A DNA stretch of 21,043 bases from NCBI GenBank assembly GCA_002391425.1, contig DGEZ01000119.1:2129-23171 (forward strand), given 5' to 3'. Source of the stretch: Micrococcales bacterium UBA3913 (GTDB lineage Bacteria; Actinomycetota; Actinomycetes; Actinomycetales; Microbacteriaceae). This document shows, in pieces, positions 15,263 through 21,043 of the stretch. Below the pieces are notes generated by a model. It saw only the letters and a program-made list of their open reading frames with translations, had not been told where the DNA came from and did not search any database. Each line of letters starts with the position of its first letter. Positions within the stretch are counted from its first letter, which is position 1. The translations under genes and the position numbers were made by a program.

Positions 15263-16949
15263 AGGCCACGTAATCGTGCACGGCCGTGCGCAGGCGCGCA
15301 AGTGTGGCTGCGGCGTCCGCGTACCGCTGGGCCCGGCTCCCCTCGGAGGCGACCACGTCGAGGTACACCTTCAGCTTCGGCTCGGTTCCGCTGGGCCGGA
15401 AGATCACCCGTGAGCCGTCGGCCAGGTAGTACCGCATCACGTCGGAGGTGGGCAGGTCATCCACCCCCTGCAGGAAATCGTCCGTGTGGGTGACCGGGAT
15501 GCCCGCGAACTCGGTGGGAGGCTGTTCACGCAGGCCGGTCATAATCCGCCGAATCTGCCCGAGGTCGGTGACCCGCAGGGAGACCTGGTCGGAGTCGTAG
15601 CGTCCGTAGCGATCCACGATGTCGCCGAGCGCATCCGCGATCGTCTTGCCCTCCGCCTTCAGCGCGGCCGCATAGACGAGGAACGCGGCGGCAGCGGAGA
15701 CGCCGTCCTTGTCCCGCACCAGTTGCGGGTCGACCAGGTAGCCGAGTGCCTCCTCGTACCCGAAGATGAGGCCAGGCACCCGGTTGACGAATTTGAACCC
15801 GGTCAGGGTCTGCACATAGCCCAGCCCGTAGTGCTCGGCGATCGCGCCCAACAGCGGGCTGGAGACGAGGGACTGCGCCAGAGCCTTGCCAGCCCGCTGG
15901 TCCTGCGGCAGGACGCTCGCGATGTGCTCGGCCAGCAGGGTGCCCACCTCGTTGCCGGTGAGGCGACGCCACCCCGATGCAGAATCTGGGTCCGGGATGC
16001 CCACGGCCAGGCGATCCGCATCCGGGTCGTTCGCGATGACGAGCTCCGCGTCAACCTGACTGGCCAGAGCGAAACTGAGGTCCATGGCCCCGGGCTCTTC
16101 CGGGTTCGGGAACGGCACCGTGGGGAACGCGGGGTCGGGGTGGATCTGCTCGGCGACGATCTGCGGCAGGGTGAACCCCGCCTCGGTGAACACTCGGGCG
16201 GCAACCTCCCAGCCGACACCGTGCATGGCCGTGTACACGAAGGAAATGTCCCGCGGGCCGGGGGTGAGGGTGGCCACTGTCTCGTGCACATAGGCGTCGA
16301 TGACGGCCTCGGGAACGAGATCGTAATCATCCGAGCGCGGAATGTTCGGCACCGTGATCGTGTCTGCAATCTCCGCGATGTTCGCCGCGATCGTCACATC
16401 GGTGGGGGAGATAATCTGAGACCCGGCGTCGGCTCCACCCAGGTACACCTTGTACCCGTTGTCCTTGCCGGGGTTGTGGGATGCGGTGACCATCACGGCC
16501 GCGGACAGGTCCAGGTGGCGCAGTGCGAATGCGGTGACCGGCGTGGGCAGCTCGCGGGGCATGAGCAGTGCCCGCACCCCGGCCGCGGTCATGATCTCTG
16601 CGGTGTCCTTGGCGAAGTCATACGACTTGTACCGGCCGTCGAACCCGATCACGATGGTCGGGGTTTCCGCGTGGTCGAGCAGGTAGGCGGCGAGGCCAGC
16701 CGCCGCCTGGGAGACGAGTACGCGGTTCATCCGGTTTGGGCCTGCGCCCATCTCGCCGCGGAGCCCGGCGGTACCGAAAGCCAGCCGGGTGTCGAAGCGG
16801 GCGTGGAGCCCGGCTATCGCCTCCGCATCACCTGCGGAGGCACGCGCGATCAGGTCGCCGAGTTCCAGACTCGTGTCGGGGTCCGGGTCCTGTGCCTGCC
16901 AGGCCTCAGCCTGCTCGATCAGTGTCGTGACGTCGTTTTCTGCACTCAT
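15261..16949 (-). CDS. Phosphosugar mutase of the alpha-D-phosphohexomutase family (PGM2/PmmB-like; possible phosphopentomutase)
   Basis: This 562-aa protein moves a phosphate between sugar positions. The phosphoserine loop VTASHNPGKDNGYK has S157, the metal-binding loop NDPDADR has D308, D310 and D312, the sugar-binding loop is FGYEEALG (397-403), and the phosphate-binding loop is RPSGTEPK (518-525). The length and extended loops resemble the PGM2/PmmB subgroup rather than 450-aa bacterial phosphomannomutases. Human PGM2 works as a phosphopentomutase. Because it overlaps the PNP gene by 4 bases and no other phosphopentomutase is in the window, converting ribose-1-P to ribose-5-P is a reasonable inference. 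Phosphoglucomutase or phosphomannomutase activity, perhaps feeding manC, remains possible. Confidence 0.92.
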   Translation of the reverse strand: MSAENDVTTLIEQAEAWQAQDPDPDTSLELGDLIARASAGDAEAIAGLHARFDTRLAFGTAGLRGEMGAGPNRMNRVLVSQAAAGLAAYLLDHAETPTIVIGFDGRYKSYDFAKDTAEIMTAAGVRALLMPRELPTPVTAFALRHLDLSAAVMVTASHNPGKDNGYKVYLGGADAGSQIISPTDVTIAANIAEIADTITVPNIPRSDDYDLVPEAVIDAYVHETVATLTPGPRDISFVYTAMHGVGWEVAARVFTEAGFTLPQIVAEQIHPDPAFPTVPFPNPEEPGAMDLSFALASQVDAELVIANDPDADRLAVGIPDPDSASGWRRLTGNEVGTLLAEHIASVLPQDQRAGKALAQSLVSSPLLGAIAEHYGLGYVQTLTGFKFVNRVPGLIFGYEEALGYLVDPQLVRDKDGVSAAAAFLVYAAALKAEGKTIADALGDIVDRYGRYDSDQVSLRVTDLGQIRRIMTGLREQPPTEFAGIPVTHTDDFLQGVDDLPTSDVMRYYLADGSRVIFRPSGTEPKLKVYLDVVASEGSRAQRYADAAATLARLRTAVHDYVA

Positions 16950-17791
16950 GGAACTGCAATCTCCTTCACAATGCGTGCCAACAGGTGGCTGATCACGGGC
17001 TCGGCGTCCTTGCCGGCCTGGACGACTTCCTCGTGTGAGAGGGGTTCCCCGGTGACGCCCGCTGCGGCGTTCGTGATCAGGGAGAGGCCGAGGACCTCCA
17101 TATGCGCTTCCCGGGCGGCGATGGCCTCAAGCGCGGTGGACATCCCGACGATGTGGCCGCCGATTGTGCGTGCCATCGCCACTTCTGCGGGGGTCTCGTA
17201 GTGCGGGCCGCGGAACTGGACGTACACCCCCTCATCCAGGCTCGGGTCGATGCGCTGGGCGATCGTGCGCAGCCGCTGGGAGTACAGGTCGGTCAGGTCG
17301 ACGAAGGTGGCGCCCTCCAGCGGGGAGTCTGCGGTCAGATTGATGTGGTCGCTGATGAGCACTGGCTGTCCGGGATGCCACTGGGGCTTGATGCCTCCTG
17401 CGCCGTTGGTGAGAACCATGACGCGTGCCCCGGTCGCGGCGGCGGTGCGAACACTGTGTACGACGTGACGCACCCCGTACCCCTCGTAGTAGTGCGTGCG
17501 GGCACCGATCACCAGAGCGTGTGCCCCGGAATCCAGACGGATTGAGCGAATGGTGCCGGGATGCCCGGGGACCGCTGAGGCGTGGAAACCGGGCACCTCG
17601 GTGGCGGGGATCTCTGCGACCGTCTCGCCGATGAGGTCGGCGGCTTTGCCCCACCCCGAGCCAAGCGTCAGCGCAATGTCATGGTGAGGGACGCCGGTGA
17701 GGCGTGCGATGACATCGGCGGCTTCCTGGGCGACCTCGTGGGGTGAGGTCATTGGGTCATCGAGGAGTTTCGGATCAGCGGCATCGCTCAT
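16946..17791 (-). CDS. deoD: Purine nucleoside phosphorylase (trimeric class)
   Basis: This 281-aa protein cleaves purine (deoxy)nucleosides with phosphate to base and pentose-1-phosphate. Phosphate-site residues lie in TLGSGWG (S45), ARTHYYEG (R98, H100) and VLTNGAGGI. FRGPHYETPAE (E199) and LITNAAAG (N241) form the base site typical of trimeric enzymes selective for 6-oxopurines, i.e. inosine and guanosine. This fits upstream adenosine deamination by add. I chose ATG 17791 because the sequence upstream lacks similarity and a -10-like TAGGCT lies exactly 7 bases ahead; a GGAGG is also present but only two bases from the ATG. The stop overlaps the mutase start in ATGA. The symbol follows M. 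tuberculosis use; punA is also used for this class. Confidence 0.95.
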   Translation of the reverse strand: MSDAADPKLLDDPMTSPHEVAQEAADVIARLTGVPHHDIALTLGSGWGKAADLIGETVAEIPATEVPGFHASAVPGHPGTIRSIRLDSGAHALVIGARTHYYEGYGVRHVVHSVRTAAATGARVMVLTNGAGGIKPQWHPGQPVLISDHINLTADSPLEGATFVDLTDLYSQRLRTIAQRIDPSLDEGVYVQFRGPHYETPAEVAMARTIGGHIVGMSTALEAIAAREAHMEVLGLSLITNAAAGVTGEPLSHEEVVQAGKDAEPVISHLLARIVKEIAVP

Positions 17792-17814
17792 GCCCTCCAG
17801 CCTAGAGCCTGGAG
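17792..17814 (-). promoter_or_regulatory. Predicted leaderless promoter of the PNP-mutase operon with overlapping inverted repeat
   Basis: On the minus strand TAGGCT (17804-17799) ends 7 bases before the PNP ATG, so the mRNA would begin at or next to the start codon. CTCCAG (17795-17800) and CTGGAG (17809-17814) form a perfect 6-bp inverted repeat spanning this hexamer, a plausible repressor site. No convincing -35 was seen. Confidence 0.45.
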
Positions 17815-17831
17815 CCGCATAGTCGCACCCG

Positions 17832-19682
17832 TTACGCGCCCGGGGCCGCCAGAGGGGCTTTCGTGGCGGCAGGCTCCAGGGTGACGAGCACCTGGCCACT
17901 GGAAACCGTGGTGCCGACTTCGGGTCCGACGGTGGCGATGACCCCGTCCCGGGGGGCGAGGATGGGCTGCTCCATCTTCATCGCCTCCAGCACGACGAGA
18001 GCATCCCCGCGCACCACAGTGTCCCCGGGAGAGACATTGACGGCGATGACGCTGGCCTGCATGGGGGCCGTCACGACCCCGTCCGCGGTGCCGCTGTGCA
18101 CTCCGGTTCGCCGTCGTCGCCTCGGCGGAAGCCCGAGCGCCGTCGAAGCCGTCGCAGCGGTGGTGGCAACCCGCGGAACACTCACCTCGAGTCTCTTCCC
18201 GGCGACCTCAACGACGACCGTCTCACGCTCGCCGAGCATCGGATTGGGCAGATCTGCCGTGCCGCTCCATGCGGGAAGGTCCATGTGGAAAGTCTTCTCG
18301 ATCCACTGCGTGTAGGTGCGCAGGGTGCCGTCTTCTGCGGTGAAATCCGGCTCCAGGACCACGGCACGGTGGAAGGGGAGCACTGTCGGGACCCCGGTGA
18401 TCTCGAACTCGTTCAGGGCCCGGCGGGAACGCTCCAGCGCCTGCTCCCGGCTCGTCCCCGTGATGACGAGCTTGGCCAGCAGGGAGTCGAACGCTCCGGA
18501 AACAGTGTCCCCTGCCTCGTAGCCGGAGTCGGTGCGCACGCCGGGGCCATCCGGGGCGTGGAACACGTGGATCGTGCCCGGAGTGGGCAGGAAACTGTTG
18601 CCCGGGTCTTCCCCGTTGATGCGGTACTCGAACGCATGCCCCACCGGTTCCGGGTCCGGGTAGTCGAGCATCCCCCCGGAGGCGATCCGGAACTGCTCGC
18701 GCACCAGGTCGATCCCCGTGGTCTGCTCGGTGACAGTGTGCTCCACCTGCAGTCGGGTGTTCACCTCCAGGAAGGACAGCGTGCCGTCCGTGCCGAGCAG
18801 GAACTCGCACGTGGCCGCCCCCGTGTACCCGACCTCGTGCAGGATCGCCTTGGACGCGCGATACAGGATGGTGCGCTGTTCGTCGGTCAGGAACGGGGCG
18901 GGGGCCTCCTCGACGAGCTTTTGATTCCGGCGCTGCAAGGAGCAGTCCCGCGTGCCCACGACGACCACGTTGCCGTGGGCGTCGGCCAGGCACTGTGTCT
19001 CAATGTGGCGGGGATGGTCGAGGAACTTCTCGACGAAGCACTCGCCACGGCCGAAGTTGGCCACCGCCTCGCGTGTGGCGGATTCGAATTGGGTGGCGAT
19101 CTCGTCGCGCGTGTAGGCGACCTTCAGGCCGCGCCCGCCGCCGCCGAAGGCGGCTTTGATGGCGATGGGAAGCCCGACGCGGTCAGCGAAGGCGAGGATC
19201 TCCTCCGGGCTGGTGACCGGGTCGACGGTGCCCGGCGCCAGCGGAGCGCCGACCTTCTCTGCCACGTGTCGGGCGGACACCTTATCCCCGAGCTGTTCGA
19301 TAGCCTCCGGGGAGGGGCCGATCCAGATTAGCCCCGCATCGATCACGGCGCGCGCGAAGTCGGGGTTCTCGGACAGGAAACCGTACCCGGGGTGCACGGC
19401 GTCCGCGTGGGCGCGGGCGGCCACGGAGAGAATCTTCGGAATGGACAAGTACGTGTCGGCGGCGGTGTCTCCGTCCAGGCTGAAGGCTTCGTCCGCCAGG
19501 CGCACGTGCAGGCTGTTGCGATCCTGATCGGAGTACACGGCGATCGACCGCAGGCCCGCATCGCGTGCCGCCCGGATCACGCGAACGGCGATCTCGCCGC
19601 GATTGGCCACGAGAATGGAACTCAGTGCTGCGGCCTCGGTGGTGCGCGTCGCGGCCTCGGGCAGGGGGACAGGATAATCCAT
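17832..19682 (-). CDS. accA3: Acyl-CoA carboxylase alpha subunit (biotin carboxylase plus biotin carrier domain)
   Basis: This 616-aa protein carboxylates its own biotin with ATP and bicarbonate; a separate beta subunit, not in this window, transfers the carboxyl to acetyl-, propionyl- or other acyl-CoA for fatty acid synthesis. The biotin carboxylase part starts at ILVANRGEIAVRVIRAA and includes the ATP-grasp glycine loop AFGGGGRGLKV and the catalytic EVNTRLQVEHTVTE. After a linker rich in Arg and Thr, the carrier domain ends with VLEAMKMEQPI, where K569 is the biotinylated lysine. I prefer ATG 19682 over ATG 19691 because a TAGGCT -10 abuts the latter, leaving no room for it in a transcript. 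The symbol follows the M. tuberculosis paralogue; substrate range is not fixed. Confidence 0.93.
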   Translation of the reverse strand: MDYPVPLPEAATRTTEAAALSSILVANRGEIAVRVIRAARDAGLRSIAVYSDQDRNSLHVRLADEAFSLDGDTAADTYLSIPKILSVAARAHADAVHPGYGFLSENPDFARAVIDAGLIWIGPSPEAIEQLGDKVSARHVAEKVGAPLAPGTVDPVTSPEEILAFADRVGLPIAIKAAFGGGGRGLKVAYTRDEIATQFESATREAVANFGRGECFVEKFLDHPRHIETQCLADAHGNVVVVGTRDCSLQRRNQKLVEEAPAPFLTDEQRTILYRASKAILHEVGYTGAATCEFLLGTDGTLSFLEVNTRLQVEHTVTEQTTGIDLVREQFRIASGGMLDYPDPEPVGHAFEYRINGEDPGNSFLPTPGTIHVFHAPDGPGVRTDSGYEAGDTVSGAFDSLLAKLVITGTSREQALERSRRALNEFEITGVPTVLPFHRAVVLEPDFTAEDGTLRTYTQWIEKTFHMDLPAWSGTADLPNPMLGERETVVVEVAGKRLEVSVPRVATTAATASTALGLPPRRRRRTGVHSGTADGVVTAPMQASVIAVNVSPGDTVVRGDALVVLEAMKMEQPILAPRDGVIATVGPEVGTTVSSGQVLVTLEPAATKAPLAAPGA

Positions 19683-19691
19683 AGTTCTCAT

Positions 19692-19697
19692 AGCCTA
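19692..19697 (-). promoter_or_regulatory. Predicted -10 element for the acyl-CoA carboxylase gene
   Basis: TAGGCT on the minus strand (19697-19692) lies 9 bases before ATG 19682, which suggests a leaderless or nearly leaderless mRNA. There is no Shine-Dalgarno. The same hexamer precedes the PNP gene. The 92-base gap to maf also has three direct TGTCGG copies (19722, 19741, 19753), possibly a regulator site. Confidence 0.4.
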
Positions 19698-19783
19698 TTG
19701 CGGGCTGTGATGCGGTTTCGGTGTCGGATGGACAAAGTCATGTCGGCAGAACTGTCGGTCCTCAACAATGACGGGACGGGATA

Positions 19784-20416
19784 TCAGCACTGTTCCCACA
19801 ACGACGTCCACGGCACGCCGAGGCTGTGCACGAGCTCGCGCAGCACCGGCGTGGACAGCCCGATCACGCAGCTGGGCGCGCCCTCGACCCGGGTGATGAA
19901 CGCCTGGCCGCGACCATCCAGGGTGAACGAGCCGGCGACCTCCAACGGTTCCCCGGTGGCCACATAGTCATCCACCTCCTGGTCGGACATCGTGCCGAAG
20001 TGCACGCGCGCGGTGTCCACCGCACCGACGCCCGCCCGGCCGTGTCCAGGGCGCAGGTCGATGACCCAGTGCCCGGAGTAGAGCACTCCAGAGCTGCCAC
20101 TCATCCTCCGGATCCGTTCCCGGGCGCGTTCGGGCGTGTGCGGTTTCCCCCAGATCTCCCCCTGACACTCGAACGCGGAGTCGCCACCGAACACCAGGGC
20201 GTCGCTGTCCGGCAGGGCGTGCGCCACCGCCTCCGCCTTGGCCCGGGCCAACACGGCGACCACCTCGGCGGCGGTGATCTGGTCCCGGCCGCTGGAGGCG
20301 GCGGCGACCACGGCGTCCTCATCCACGTGACTGGGGATGGCCCGCGGGCTCACCCCGGCACTGCGGAGAACGGCCAGGCGGGCGGGGGAGGTGGAGGCGA
20401 GCACCAGTTCGGTCAT
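19784..20416 (-). CDS. Maf-like nucleoside triphosphate pyrophosphatase
   Basis: This 210-aa cytoplasmic protein belongs to the Maf/HAM1-like house-cleaning enzymes that hydrolyse non-canonical or modified nucleoside triphosphates to monophosphates. The N-terminal motif LASTSPARLAVLRSAG (6-21) is the Maf signature; AKAEAVA, FGGDSAF (D79) and GKPHT (90-94) are further conserved points, and SGVLYSGHWVIDL matches the usual SGxTHxV region. The ATG at 20416 was chosen because similarity begins at once and the divergent methyltransferase gene starts only 12 bases away. An open frame continues upstream through the opposite gene but is a shadow. It precedes the acyl-CoA carboxylase gene by about 100 bases on the same strand. 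Confidence 0.9.
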   Translation of the reverse strand: MTELVLASTSPARLAVLRSAGVSPRAIPSHVDEDAVVAAASSGRDQITAAEVVAVLARAKAEAVAHALPDSDALVFGGDSAFECQGEIWGKPHTPERARERIRRMSGSSGVLYSGHWVIDLRPGHGRAGVGAVDTARVHFGTMSDQEVDDYVATGEPLEVAGSFTLDGRGQAFITRVEGAPSCVIGLSTPVLRELVHSLGVPWTSLWEQC

Positions 20417-20421
20417 AGAGT
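20416..20421 (+). promoter_or_regulatory. Predicted -10 for the TRAM-domain methyltransferase gene
   Basis: TAGAGT on the plus strand lies 7 bases before ATG 20429, the same leaderless geometry as add and PNP. It overlaps the first base of the divergent maf start codon. No -35 match was seen, so support is modest. Confidence 0.35.
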
Positions 20422-20428
20422 CATTGTC

Positions 20429-21043
20429 ATGCCCGAAAACGCACACACCCTGAGCAACGCCGAGAAGACCGCCAACTCCGTGGGGCAGCATCACGAGGTG
20501 ACGATCACGGGCGTCGCCCACGGGGGCGTGTTCGTCGGACGTATCGACGGCCGTGTGGTGTTCGTGCCCGACACGATTCCCGGGGAGACCGTGCAGGTGC
20601 GCGTCACCGAGGACCGTGGCTCGTTCCTGCGGGCAGACCTCGAGCGTGTCATCGAGCCGTCCGCCTCGCGCGTGCCGCACATCTGGCCCGAGGCGGAGCT
20701 TGGTCGTGCGCAGCGCCCCGGCGGAGCGGATTTCGGGCACATCGCGCTGGCGCGTCAGCGCGCCCTGAAAGAGCAGGTGATCCGGGATGCGCTCACCCGC
20801 ATCGGCAAGCTGTCCGCCCCCGAGGTGGCCGTCGAGCCGGTCGGCTCCGGTGAGGTGCGCGAGCGCGGTACCGGCTGGCGGACCCGGGTCGGCCTGCACG
20901 TTGGCGAGGACGGCATCACCGGTCCGATGGCGGCGCGCACCCGAGATGTGGTGGAGGTGTCCGGGCTTCCGCTGGCGCATCCCGACCTGGTCGCCCTCGG
21001 GGAGCACCGCAGGCGTCACCCGGGCGCGCGCCGAGTGGACCTC
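20429..21043 (+). CDS. TrmA/RumA-like class I SAM-dependent RNA methyltransferase with TRAM domain (partial, 3' end outside window)
   Basis: The frame stays open for 205 codons from ATG 20429 to the window edge. Residues 23-78 form a TRAM RNA-binding domain (VTITGVAHGGVFVGRIDGRV and VPDTIPGETVQVRVTE). After it, the region that carries an iron-sulfur cluster in E. coli RumA has no cysteines, only RVPHIWPEAELG then GADFGHIALARQRALKEQVI, a pattern I associate with actinobacterial homologues. The SAM-binding and catalytic domain should follow beyond the window. The likely substrate is a uridine in rRNA or tRNA, but the available part does not decide this. No Shine-Dalgarno is visible; the start lies 12 bases from the maf start. 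Confidence 0.85.
   Translation, partial: MPENAHTLSNAEKTANSVGQHHEVTITGVAHGGVFVGRIDGRVVFVPDTIPGETVQVRVTEDRGSFLRADLERVIEPSASRVPHIWPEAELGRAQRPGGADFGHIALARQRALKEQVIRDALTRIGKLSAPEVAVEPVGSGEVRERGTGWRTRVGLHVGEDGITGPMAARTRDVVEVSGLPLAHPDLVALGEHRRRHPGARRVDL

Noticed and set aside
15486..17201. 571-codon open frame on the plus strand opposite the mutase and PNP genes
   Set aside because: The opposite strand encodes two proteins with intact catalytic motifs. The antisense product is rich in Gly, Arg, Val and His without domains, typical of shadow frames in high-GC DNA.

Overview
The window comes from a high-GC Gram-positive bacterium, almost certainly an actinobacterium of the Micrococcales/Microbacteriaceae type. 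Support: strong GC bias at third codon positions, GTG starts, chains of 4-base start/stop overlaps, several genes with an extended -10 hexamer 6-7 bases before the start codon (probable leaderless mRNAs), and actinobacterial versions of SdhCDAB, the BMP-type nucleoside importer and a fused biotin carboxylase/BCCP. It is mostly core metabolism. I found no mobile element, CRISPR array, rRNA or tRNA, and no gene-free stretch over 300 bases.

Layout. 1-443 (-): start of a YihY/BrkB-type membrane protein, cut by the window edge. 444-663: non-coding, with a 20-bp inverted repeat and four tandem 21-bp repeats directly after sdhB. 664-4185 (-): complete succinate dehydrogenase operon sdhC-sdhD-sdhA-sdhB. 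4330-5448 (+): mannose-1-phosphate guanylyltransferase, divergent from sdhC and interlocked at its stop codon with a convergent cysteine hydrolase (5445-5999, -). 6063-15212 (+): nucleoside uptake and catabolism: nucleoside hydrolase, BMP lipoprotein, two-domain ABC ATPase, two permeases, cytidine deaminase, thymidine phosphorylase and adenosine deaminase. 15261-17791 (-): purine nucleoside phosphorylase and a phosphosugar mutase, overlapping by 4 bases. 17832-19682 (-): acyl-CoA carboxylase alpha chain. 19784-20416 (-): Maf-like nucleotide pyrophosphatase. 20429-21043 (+): 5' part of a TRAM-domain RNA methyltransferase.

How the genes work together. The lipoprotein captures nucleosides and the ABC transporter imports them. 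Adenosine and cytidine are deaminated (add, cdd). The nucleosides are then cleaved by phosphorolysis (deoA, PNP) or hydrolysis (nucleoside hydrolase). The resulting (deoxy)ribose-1-phosphate can be converted to the 5-phosphate if the 562-aa mutase acts as a phosphopentomutase. The ATPase through thymidine phosphorylase genes are joined by four consecutive 4-base overlaps, so import and first breakdown are probably translated together. As I recall the Mycobacterium tuberculosis map, the same gene set (sdhCDAB, cdd, deoA, add, pmmB, deoD, and nearby accA3 and maf) lies in one neighbourhood there, so the linkage looks old.

The least explained sequence is non-coding: the repeat-rich sdhB-brkB gap, the perfect inverted repeat in the predicted sdhC leader, the 16-bp palindrome between sdhA and sdhB, and the recurring leaderless promoter signature. 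I saw no clear new multi-gene system.
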